From NCBI GenBank assembly GCA_964630765.1, contig CAZVXE010000046.1:1-11306 (forward strand): a stretch of DNA of 11,306 nt. The letters run 5' to 3'. The stretch comes from Methanofastidiosum sp964630765. GTDB lineage: Archaea; Methanobacteriota_B; Thermococci; Methanofastidiosales; Methanofastidiosaceae. Positions 1 to 5,871 of this stretch are shown here, piece after piece. The translations under genes were made by a program, and so were the position numbers. The first letter of the stretch is position 1, and the number at the start of each line of letters is the position of its first letter. The notes beneath the pieces were generated by a model. It ran no database searches, had not been told where the DNA came from, and saw only the letters and a program-made list of their open reading frames with translations.

Positions 1-479
1 AGAAGCGTATTCTCAGTTGCAATGCAGATATTACATTCAAAAATCACATTATTTCTCCATTTACAGTTGAAATACCCATAGTTTCCAGGCGCTGCATTAC
101 AGATAGAAAAATCTGATAATGGAACAAAGTTTATATCGATATTTTGATTCGTGTTGACAATAGACACATTGATCTTATCTCCAATAATTTCATTAATGTC
201 TGATATCACCTGATTCAAGGTCTCGAGATCCTTTTCACTTGGATTTCCATTGATTTTTATCCTTATATCTGAATCCCATTTTCTTATTGCTTGTGTATTG
301 TTGCCATACTCAGTCCCAAGCGCAATTTCAGTGAAGTATTCAATCTCCCTATCTGTGTACATTGGCTGAGAATTTCCAGTCTCGATAGGAATAGGTTTTG
401 GTTCTTCGACATACAAACAACAAGGGGAGAATAATAAAACAAAAATAACTATTGGAAAGATAATTTTATTCCTGGTCAC
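1..479 (-). CDS. DUF2927-like secreted or lipid-anchored protein, partial (C-terminus off the left edge)
   Basis: This open reading frame of 159 visible codons runs off the left edge. The start chosen is a GTG at 479, because an in-frame TAA lies just upstream and the next in-frame ATG (about 362) would remove the signal sequence. Residues 1-19 form a signal peptide: basic TRNK followed by a hydrophobic run (IIFPIVIFVLLF). Cys20-Cys21 follow, which could be a degenerate lipobox, so the protein is probably exported. Residues from about 45 on (EYFTEIALGTEYG, then IRKWDSDIRI, then FVPLSDF, then ICIATEN) match my memory of the DUF2927 family, which is secreted and of unknown function. A TATA-like box lies about 25 bases before the GTG with no Shine-Dalgarno site between, so a leaderless mRNA is likely. 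It is divergent from the 592-900 gene. Family call moderate; existence of the gene fairly sure. Confidence 0.7.
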   Translation of the reverse strand, partial: MTRNKIIFPIVIFVLLFSPCCLYVEEPKPIPIETGNSQPMYTDREIEYFTEIALGTEYGNNTQAIRKWDSDIRIKINGNPSEKDLETLNQVISDINEIIGDKINVSIVNTNQNIDINFVPLSDFSICNAAPGNYGYFNCKWRNNVIFECNICIATENTL

Positions 480-499
480 GAAAAATAATACGGGTTAGG

Positions 500-507
500 A
501 TATATAA
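500..507 (-). promoter_or_regulatory. TATA-like box for the DUF2927-like gene
   Basis: The minus strand reads TTATATAT here, centred about 25 bases upstream of the GTG start at 479. That is the usual archaeal distance from TATA box to transcription start, so the transcript would begin at or next to the start codon (leaderless). The same sequence is also AT-rich on the plus strand, but it lies too far from the gene at 592 to be that gene's obvious promoter. Confidence 0.45.
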
Positions 508-547
508 TGATTTCTCATAAGTAATCTAATCAAGACATAAGATTAAT

Positions 548-572
548 AAACTATTATTGGAAAACTATTATT
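548..572. repeat. 11-base tandem direct repeat in a divergent promoter region
   Basis: AAACTATTATT occurs at 548-558 and again at 562-572, a 14-base period, just upstream of the plus-strand gene at 592. An AT-rich GATTAATAAA at 541-550 could be that gene's TATA element, placing the repeat between promoter and start. A regulator-binding role is possible, but chance repetition in AT-rich DNA is equally plausible. Confidence 0.4.
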
Positions 573-591
573 AGAATTAAGGTCGACTGAT

Positions 592-900
592 ATGAATAAT
601 GATATACCTCGTGACGCAATAAAGAATCTGCTTTTTGAGATTATATGCGCTATAGATTCAGCAGAGTATCAGATTTCAATTAAGGAAATAGAAGACCAGA
701 TAGAAGCGGGAAAAATTATGGAATTTCTAGGAAAACGAATATCCATAGTACAACTTACAAGTAACGAGTATGAATTGATTAATGAAGAGTTGAAAAAACT
801 CCTAGATGCTGCAAGACCGCAAATAGAAAAATATTGGGGTATAAAAAATTCAGGATTGTGCTTTCTTGCATCCCTTATAATAGAAGAGTTTTGGAAGTAA
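592..900 (+). CDS. Hypothetical protein, 102 residues
   Basis: I do not recognise this family. The predicted product is 102 residues, acidic and probably mostly helical: an amphipathic N-terminal helix (about 6-20), a Glu/Lys-rich stretch (about 28-50), a charged segment around residues 62-70 (INEELKKLL) and a more hydrophobic C-terminal helix (about 87-100, ending EEFWK). There is no signal peptide, clear membrane span or metal-binding motif. The ATG at 592 has a weak, distant AAGG upstream (about 579-582). It is the only plus-strand gene I accept: nothing longer opposes it, and it fills the gap between the divergent DUF2927-like gene and the convergent 39-residue peptide gene. It could be a lineage-specific orphan. 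Confidence 0.6.
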   Translation: MNNDIPRDAIKNLLFEIICAIDSAEYQISIKEIEDQIEAGKIMEFLGKRISIVQLTSNEYELINEELKKLLDAARPQIEKYWGIKNSGLCFLASLIIEEFWK

Positions 901-916
901 GTTACTTCGGTTTTTT
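894..916 (+). terminator. Palindrome over both stop codons followed by a T-run
   Basis: GAAGTAA (894-900) and TTACTTC (902-908) are perfect inverted copies around G901. The repeat spans the TAA of the plus-strand gene and the TAA of the convergent minus-strand peptide gene. Six T residues follow at 911-916 on the plus strand, which could end the plus-strand transcript, since archaeal termination relies mainly on T-tracts. A hairpin would be weak because the palindrome leaves almost no loop. Confidence 0.3.
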
Positions 917-1021
917 GCCCTTAATTTTATAAAAATAGATTATTCCGACAAATAGTACTATCGGTATTGAGATCCTAAATGCAAGTGCAATAATTAAGGT
1001 CTGAAGGGGCGTTAATTCCAT
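902..1021 (-). CDS. 39-residue single-span membrane peptide at the end of the mdc operon
   Basis: The reading frame ATG 1021 to TAA 902 encodes 39 residues. A strong Shine-Dalgarno site (TGAGGAAT) overlaps the mdcB stop codon 9 bases upstream, so it appears to be translated as the last gene of the operon. Residues about 5-31 are hydrophobic (LQTLIIALAF, then ISIPIVLFVGIIYFY) with one internal Arg16. The tail KIKGKKPK is strongly basic, predicting one membrane helix with the C-terminus in the cytoplasm. I do not recognise the family. In biotin decarboxylase pumps a small one-helix subunit (OadG type) anchors the complex, but this peptide is much shorter and I see no specific similarity, so an anchoring role is speculation. 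Too short for most gene callers. Confidence 0.65.
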   Translation of the reverse strand: MELTPLQTLIIALAFRISIPIVLFVGIIYFYKIKGKKPK

Positions 1022-1030
1022 AGGTATTCC

Positions 1031-1882
1031 TCATATCTCTTTGCTAAGGAAGTAAAAGAATAATGTTGCGCTCAATAGGTCTGCAGCCCCGCCTGGGCTA
1101 ATATTTTTTTTGAGGAAATCCATTTCAAGGTCTAGTATCTTTGACATCCCAGTTGTTGTTAAAACTCCGCCAACTTTAATTATTTCATCTGTTTTTTTCT
1201 GGATGTCGTAGTATGCTTCGATACCGTTTCTTGAGATAATGTTTGTGTCTTCAGCCCTTGACATTATGGCAATAAGTGCGTGAAGTGAAGACTTGTTTAT
1301 GTCTTGAGTTTTCTCATACGCTTTTTTGAATTCAGGCAGCCCAAGCTCCATAACTGTGGGGAGCCCTTTTTCTACTTCCCCTCTGATCCCTGTGATGCCA
1401 TGTGTGACAAATGTATTTTCGCCCTTTGAAAGAGTCTTTTTACCTTTCTTGATTGATCCAAGTTCTTTTTCAGTTATGCCAGAAGTTATCTTTGAAACTG
1501 AAGAGGAAACATTTTTTGGAGAGAGCCTCCTTTTGTTCAATAAATGGCCCGATGCGCCAAGTATCAGATAAAAAAGGAATATGAGGCCTTTTTGGGTGTT
1601 GACGCCGTTTGTTACTTCGAACATCCTCTCTTCAACTTCCAGCCCAAGTTTTCTTAAAGGTGGAAGCATCTTCTGTATATCTCCTTTATAGTTATAACCA
1701 AAGTGGGATACCTCCTTAAACCCTTGGCTCAGTACAGCTGTGCTCTTCAAGAAAAGTGTGAAGTCCATGTCCCTGTGGGCTCCCGATGAAAAAGGCGTAA
1801 CAAGACCGGGTTTTGGGTGAGTCGATACCTCTAAAAGGATGCTCCTAGTTGCAAGTTCCCCCAGTAAGTCTACTTTTTTCAT
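1031..1882 (-). CDS. mdcB: Triphosphoribosyl-dephospho-CoA synthase, MdcB/CitG family
   Basis: This 283-residue enzyme joins ATP and 3'-dephospho-CoA to give 2'-(5''-triphosphoribosyl)-3'-dephospho-CoA, the precursor of the prosthetic arm on the malonate decarboxylase ACP. Family motifs are in order: HPKPGLV (22-28), GAHRDMD (34-40), GVNTQKG (93-99), HGITGIRGE (161-169), EDTN (211-214) and NISPGGAADLL (260-270). The length is normal for the family. The start ATG at 1882 overlaps the mdcG stop by four bases (ATGA), so the two are translationally coupled, as expected because MdcG uses the MdcB product. CitG of citrate lyase is the same family; the neighbours (mdcA, mdcC, mdcD, mdcE) decide for malonate. 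Cytoplasmic. Confidence 0.9.
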   Translation of the reverse strand: MKKVDLLGELATRSILLEVSTHPKPGLVTPFSSGAHRDMDFTLFLKSTAVLSQGFKEVSHFGYNYKGDIQKMLPPLRKLGLEVEERMFEVTNGVNTQKGLIFLFYLILGASGHLLNKRRLSPKNVSSSVSKITSGITEKELGSIKKGKKTLSKGENTFVTHGITGIRGEVEKGLPTVMELGLPEFKKAYEKTQDINKSSLHALIAIMSRAEDTNIISRNGIEAYYDIQKKTDEIIKVGGVLTTTGMSKILDLEMDFLKKNISPGGAADLLSATLFFYFLSKEI

Positions 1883-2526
1883 AAATATGCCTCAATGCTC
1901 TTTCTATCTATCAATACAACGTCTCTTAATCCTTTCCCAAGCAATGTATCACTCTCGGATGCATACTCTTTAAGGTTTATGCCATAGCCTGATTTAAGGT
2001 GTATTTCAACATCAATCTTAATTCCCATTTTAGACTCAATCTCGTTGCATAAAGATAAGAGGCCTATAAGCTCATCTGGGGCATAGTTTTTCACGATTAG
2101 GTCCAAGTCAGACATATCATGGGTGTAGGGTAATCCAGTGATAATTTCAAGAGATGTTGAGCCCCAAACACCTATCTTAAATTCATTTTTTATGTTGGAT
2201 AATGCCGATAGTGCAGGTGTTCTTGATTTAAATTTAAAATTTGTAATTTCATAGGGTGTTACTAGCTTCGTGATTTTATTTCCAGGAACAGATGATCCGA
2301 ATCTAAGTCTTCTCCCGTTCTCAGTATAGGGATGAACAAAACCAATGAAGACCGTTTCATTTTCAGAATAGAAGTTATCGCCTTGAGTAACATCAATCTC
2401 TTCTCGCCTTACAATTCCAGGGAGGATATTCTGAAGTATGAGTTTTTTAAAATCCTCATTTTGGATTGTCGAGATATCTATTTGTTTCCAGTCGGAAAAC
2501 ACCAAGTCATGCCTATGAAAAATCAT
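1879..2526 (-). CDS. mdcG: Phosphoribosyl-dephospho-CoA transferase (holo-ACP synthase), MdcG
   Basis: The 215-residue product should transfer the phosphoribosyl-dephospho-CoA group from the MdcB product to the serine of the small ACP (MdcC), releasing pyrophosphate. The N-terminus has the family signature RHDLV (5-9) and GIVRR (37-41). The C-terminal half carries a nucleotidyltransferase-type site: WGSTSLEIITGLPY (121-134), the acidic pair in SDLDL (Asp140, Asp142) and a possible third carboxylate Asp172. The length matches MdcG. The start ATG at 2526 is 8 bases after the ligase stop, with an AGGT that overlaps that stop. Alignment with known N-termini (Met followed closely by RHDL) supports it. 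It overlaps mdcB by 4 bases. Confidence 0.88.
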   Translation of the reverse strand: MIFHRHDLVFSDWKQIDISTIQNEDFKKLILQNILPGIVRREEIDVTQGDNFYSENETVFIGFVHPYTENGRRLRFGSSVPGNKITKLVTPYEITNFKFKSRTPALSALSNIKNEFKIGVWGSTSLEIITGLPYTHDMSDLDLIVKNYAPDELIGLLSLCNEIESKMGIKIDVEIHLKSGYGINLKEYASESDTLLGKGLRDVVLIDRKSIEAYL

Positions 2527-2534
2527 ATTTGGAT

Positions 2535-3653
2535 TTACCTATCCTTGACCCAGCATGGATCTTTGACGCTTAAAGTTTGGTAGTCAAGCTGTGCCTGAAC
2601 AAGTAAATCAAACATCTTTGTCTTAACAGGCCCTTCTATAATTACTGGCTCGTTATTCTCTTCATAACCTTTCGGGATTATTGAAGGTTTAAGTTCTAGG
2701 ACTGTCCTATTGGAGTTTAGGATAACATCCTCGGGGACTTTTGCTACCTTGGATTTAATTCTCAAAATGCTTCGGCATGCCCTCTCAATTGTTTGCTTCG
2801 CATTTAATGTTGTTTCTCTGACATAAATTTCGTAATCGGGTTGAGTTCTAGCCCTCATATAGGTAATTATCTTTCCATTTTTGTCAAGCGCATGACCAGA
2901 TTCCACTACAGGGAAACTATCCCCTGTGGGAAGGCCACCCACTACAGCTTCTTTGAAATCATGGCCTACATCAGATCTTACAAATTCGATATCCTCTCTT
3001 ACAGGATTTCCATTCATTGTTATCCAGCCAAATTCCTGGGTACCATATATGTCATTGACTCTGGCTCCAAGAATGTCATGTATTAAATCAGCAGCCTCTA
3101 AATCCAAAGGTGTGCCTATGCAGTTTACTATATCGACTTTTGGGAGATCTTCTGCAACATTTAATTTTATGGCGTCTTGTAATGAAGCTTTTAGAAATGA
3201 TGATTCACCAAATATTACATTTGGCTCCTTGTAATATAGATCCATTAGAAAAGAATCTCTGGATGATTTAGTGAGAAATGTCCATGTTACACCCAGCTCT
3301 TCCAATGCATTTTTTGTTATTGCATTTAATAGAGGGGGATAACAAAACATTGCTTTGTGGCCTTCTTTTACCCCGGCCATTTTTAATGCATTTTTACCTA
3401 CATTTTTTCGGTATTCTTTTTCATTTGGCGTTATGCCAACTAGGTTTTGCCAGGCCGTTGTTCCTGTTGTGAAGGTGATGTACGCATAGTTTAGAGGTGT
3501 ATGCACCTCTTCTATGACATGTGCTGCAGTTGGGCCATTTATGCCCTTATCAGCAAGTGTTCTACGTTTCATTTCATTAAAAGAGGGAACAGTAGAAAAG
3601 GTTTCAACACTATCTTTTAATTCCTCAAAATAGGGATTTATTTTTTTTTCCAT
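2535..3653 (-). CDS. ANL-superfamily AMP-forming ligase, probable acetate:ACP ligase (MadH-like role)
   Basis: The 372-residue product is an adenylate-forming enzyme related to phenylacetate-CoA ligases. Visible elements are a Thr/Gly-rich phosphate-binding loop TFTTGTT (60-66), a core segment around GESSFLKASL (149-158), and the adenine-pocket motif YGTQEFG (203-209). It is shorter than typical PaaK proteins (about 430), mostly at the C-terminal lid domain. In Malonomonas rubra, MadH is an acetate:SH-ACP ligase that primes the carrier protein with acetyl at ATP cost. That job is missing otherwise in this operon, so it is the best guess for this gene, but I infer it from context. It starts at ATG 3653 after GAGG and follows mdcE by 43 bases, the widest gap in the operon. 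Another carboxylic acid substrate or a CoA acceptor is possible. Confidence 0.6.
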   Translation of the reverse strand: MEKKINPYFEELKDSVETFSTVPSFNEMKRRTLADKGINGPTAAHVIEEVHTPLNYAYITFTTGTTAWQNLVGITPNEKEYRKNVGKNALKMAGVKEGHKAMFCYPPLLNAITKNALEELGVTWTFLTKSSRDSFLMDLYYKEPNVIFGESSFLKASLQDAIKLNVAEDLPKVDIVNCIGTPLDLEAADLIHDILGARVNDIYGTQEFGWITMNGNPVREDIEFVRSDVGHDFKEAVVGGLPTGDSFPVVESGHALDKNGKIITYMRARTQPDYEIYVRETTLNAKQTIERACRSILRIKSKVAKVPEDVILNSNRTVLELKPSIIPKGYEENNEPVIIEGPVKTKMFDLLVQAQLDYQTLSVKDPCWVKDR

Positions 3654-3696
3654 TTTAATTCCTCAAAATAAAAAAATTTAAAATAAAGGAAATTTA
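3654..3696 (-). promoter_or_regulatory. T-rich gap between mdcE and the ligase gene
   Basis: This is the largest gap inside the operon. Downstream of tandem stop codons (TAATAA) of mdcE the transcript strand is T-rich (TTTATTTTAAATTTTTTTAT), then comes the ligase Shine-Dalgarno site GAGG. T-tracts are archaeal termination signals, so partial termination here could lower expression of the ligase, mdcG and mdcB relative to the structural subunits. It is weak evidence, since the region is simply AT-rich. Confidence 0.3.
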
Positions 3697-4572
3697 TTAT
3701 AATAGATCAGGTAAGAGCTTTTCGTATTCTTCTTGCATCTTTTTGATGGCTTCCATTCTTTTCTTTCTGCCACCTCTTTCTGCACCGACTTCTCCTCTGT
3801 GCCAAATTCCAAGCTGGTCTTCCTTACCCTGCTTTTTAAGCTCTCTGATTTCCTTTACTGTCTTAATGATAGTAGACCTCATGTCCTCAGGTTTCTTTAC
3901 CATGTCATCTATTCCACCAAGGTCATAGAAAAATTCGGCTCCTGAAGCGAATACTGGATTGGTCTTGACAAGCTCGTTTAGTCTCTCTAGAGGTATCTTA
4001 GTAATAACAGCTATACTTGTTGTAGGCATGACGTGTACAATTGTTCCATAATCTTTTGGAAGTGCAAGAATTCTGTCTGAAAGAAGTCCGTGGCATAAGA
4101 ACCCACCGCTTACTGCTCTTCCTATAATCATCCCGATTACAGGATGTCCTGCCAATCTTGCATCTTCAATAGCAAACTGGTAGGAAGCTGTTCCCTTTGT
4201 CATCCCGACAATTTCCTCTATTTTTCCTGGACTGTTTCCTGGAGTGTCTATTAATAGAATAATTGGTCTCTTCTTGTCTTTTGGTCTGTCCTTGTCTGCA
4301 TCTATTGTAGCATACATTGCCTGAGAGAATTTGTAAGCTTCTTCCATTCCCAAGATTCCGCTGTAAACAACTCTAAATCTGGGATTTGGTCTCCTTGAGT
4401 TATTTGCGAGAACTGAGCATACTTCTCCGTCTAACATTGCCTGGCCTACCATTACTGGAGGTGCAAGCTCTGGATCTAGACGAGTAGTTCCAATAACATT
4501 TTCTTGGAATGAATCCTTGTCAAATATCATCTGGATTGCTTCCTCTGTCTTTCCGATTAGTGATGTTACCAT
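3697..4572 (-). CDS. mdcE: Malonate decarboxylase gamma subunit, MdcE/MadD (carboxyltransferase C-half)
   Basis: The 291-residue product belongs to the crotonase/carboxyltransferase fold and pairs with MdcD to move or remove the carboxyl group of malonyl-S-ACP. Recognisable blocks are DTPGNSPGKIEE (109-120), EDARLAGHPVIGMIIGRAVS (136-155) running into GGFLCHG (156-162), and VHVMPTTSIAVIT (179-191). In biotin-independent enzymes the pair decarboxylates directly; in the biotin-dependent Malonomonas type (MadCD) it passes the carboxyl to biotin. The AccB- and AccC-like genes in this operon favour the latter. The charged C-terminal tail (from about 240, rich in Lys/Glu) looks like a helix. The ATG at 4572 follows the mdcD stop directly (TAAATG), and its Shine-Dalgarno AAGGAGG lies inside the last mdcD codons, implying coupling and equal stoichiometry. 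Confidence 0.92.
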   Translation of the reverse strand: MVTSLIGKTEEAIQMIFDKDSFQENVIGTTRLDPELAPPVMVGQAMLDGEVCSVLANNSRRPNPRFRVVYSGILGMEEAYKFSQAMYATIDADKDRPKDKKRPIILLIDTPGNSPGKIEEIVGMTKGTASYQFAIEDARLAGHPVIGMIIGRAVSGGFLCHGLLSDRILALPKDYGTIVHVMPTTSIAVITKIPLERLNELVKTNPVFASGAEFFYDLGGIDDMVKKPEDMRSTIIKTVKEIRELKKQGKEDQLGIWHRGEVGAERGGRKKRMEAIKKMQEEYEKLLPDLL

Positions 4573-5538
4573 TTAAATCCTCCTTGGCCTTCTTTTTACA
4601 ACTGAAAGAAACTTTTCCTGTGGCATCTCTGGTATCTGGTCAACGTTTTCATTTCCATATATTTTCCAGAGGTCCTTTGAGTCCTTTATTTTCTTTTCAG
4701 CAGCAAGCTTTACTACTTCAAGATTTTCTTCAACAAGCTGTGGTGAACCAACTTTTCTTGTCTTTGAAATCTTACTCATAGGTTCATCGACAATGTTAAC
4801 AATTGTATCTCTGAATGTACCAATTGTATCTTTTATTAAGTAGTCAACATCTCCTAGGATGTATTTTGATCTTGCTCCCATTGTCCTCCATATGAGGGCT
4901 CTGTCGGAGGCATCAAATTCATCCTTTCCTACTTCCTGCTGGATAACTTCAGGACCAGTAAGTCCAATTCTTCCAAAGTCGTTTGCGATGACAACATCTG
5001 CACTTAAACAGACGAATCCCTGTGCACCATATGCACCTATTGTGCTGCCTGTTATTGCAATGTAGGGTACCTTGTTTTGAAGCTCCCAGATAGTTTCCAT
5101 TGATTCAGAGTGCATTAAAAGTCCAGCGTTTGCTTCGTGAAGTCTTACTCCTCCAGAGTCAAATGAGACTATGCATATTGGTTTTCTGTCGTCTGGTACT
5201 GAGCCGTACTTTTCCTTCATCTTTTCATAAGTTTTAAGGGCTAATTTCATTGTGTAGGCCATCTTAGCACCGTTGACTTCACCAAGTGCTCCACCAACGA
5301 ATTTTCCTTCTTGAGATATTACAAATACTGGGTGTTTCTTTATCTTACCAACACCTACAGTAATTCCATCGTCGAATTCAACAGCCTCTCCAAGAATCAA
5401 TAAGTGTGGACTTGTCATTTTATCTCTTGGACCTAGAAATTCCTTGAAAGTGTCTTTATCTACCATTCCGTAAGCTCTTTCCCTAGCAGTTGCTTGGTAA
5501 AAGCTCTTACCTTGAAGATCTTCCCAATTTATTTTCAT
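4573..5538 (-). CDS. mdcD: Malonate decarboxylase beta subunit, MdcD/MadC (carboxyltransferase N-half)
   Basis: The 321-residue product resembles the N-terminal half of biotin-dependent carboxyltransferases. MdcD landmarks are SFYQATARERA (12-22), EGKFVGGALGEVNGAKM (77-93), DSGGVRLHEANAGL (127-140), GSTIGAYGAQGF (164-175) and GLTGPEVIQQEVG (192-204) followed by EFDASDRALIW (207-217). There is no Cys4 zinc ribbon at the N-terminus, which argues against AccD of acetyl-CoA carboxylase. It is somewhat longer than MdcD as I remember the family, with an extra basic C-terminal segment (about 255-321). The ATG at 5538 follows an AAGGTGAT Shine-Dalgarno site that overlaps the mdcC stop. Expected to form a heteromer with MdcE in the cytoplasm and act on acyl-S-ACP. 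Confidence 0.92.
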   Translation of the reverse strand: MKINWEDLQGKSFYQATARERAYGMVDKDTFKEFLGPRDKMTSPHLLILGEAVEFDDGITVGVGKIKKHPVFVISQEGKFVGGALGEVNGAKMAYTMKLALKTYEKMKEKYGSVPDDRKPICIVSFDSGGVRLHEANAGLLMHSESMETIWELQNKVPYIAITGSTIGAYGAQGFVCLSADVVIANDFGRIGLTGPEVIQQEVGKDEFDASDRALIWRTMGARSKYILGDVDYLIKDTIGTFRDTIVNIVDEPMSKISKTRKVGSPQLVEENLEVVKLAAEKKIKDSKDLWKIYGNENVDQIPEMPQEKFLSVVKRRPRRI

Positions 5539-5547
5539 AAAATCACC

Positions 5548-5871
5548 TTATTGGAGACCTCCTCCATTGTCTACTGCCTGCTGAAGTCTTCTAATAACTA
5601 CTGCGGGTGTTGCTGCGTTGTCATTTATGCTGACTTTGACTCCTGAGAGTCCAGATTTATCGATGAATTTCTTAACGACTGTTTCCCAAACGTCATCAAA
5701 ACCAACGACTGTCGTTAAAATGTGGATTTTAATTTTTCCTTTGAGGGCGTTTTCCTTTTCAATCAAGACTTCAAGATCCCCACTGGCTACAACACCAATG
5801 TGGGACCATTCGTCCTTTATTGTTTTAGGGCTTTCAGGCTTAAATTCATAGTTCAATTCAGTTAATGCCAT
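5548..5871 (-). CDS. mdcC: Malonate decarboxylase acyl carrier protein, MdcC/MadE
   Basis: This 107-residue carrier holds the acetyl or malonyl group as a thioester on a phosphoribosyl-dephospho-CoA arm. The segment HIGVVASGDLEVLIE (24-38) contains the expected attachment serine, Ser30, in the family context SGDLEVL. It differs from fatty-acid ACPs, which carry phosphopantetheine in a DSL motif. The length is close to known MdcC. The ATG at 5871 follows the biotin carboxylase stop with no gap, and a GGAGGGG Shine-Dalgarno site is embedded in the last codons of that gene. The C-terminus (NGGGLQ) is Gly-rich. MdcB and MdcG, encoded downstream, would make it active. Confidence 0.93.
   Translation of the reverse strand: MALTELNYEFKPESPKTIKDEWSHIGVVASGDLEVLIEKENALKGKIKIHILTTVVGFDDVWETVVKKFIDKSGLSGVKVSINDNAATPAVVIRRLQQAVDNGGGLQ

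Noticed and set aside
1326..1571. Plus-strand reading frames opposite the operon genes (for example 1326-1571, 4509-4781, 7552-7848)
   Set aside because: They lie antisense to strongly supported genes, lack ribosome-binding sites and encode low-complexity Ser/Leu/Phe/Pro-rich products typical of reverse-strand shadows.
4573..5538. AccD (acetyl-CoA carboxylase carboxyltransferase beta subunit)
   Set aside because: No Cys4 zinc ribbon and clear MdcD-type motifs; the partner gene and the ACP also point to the malonate decarboxylase family.
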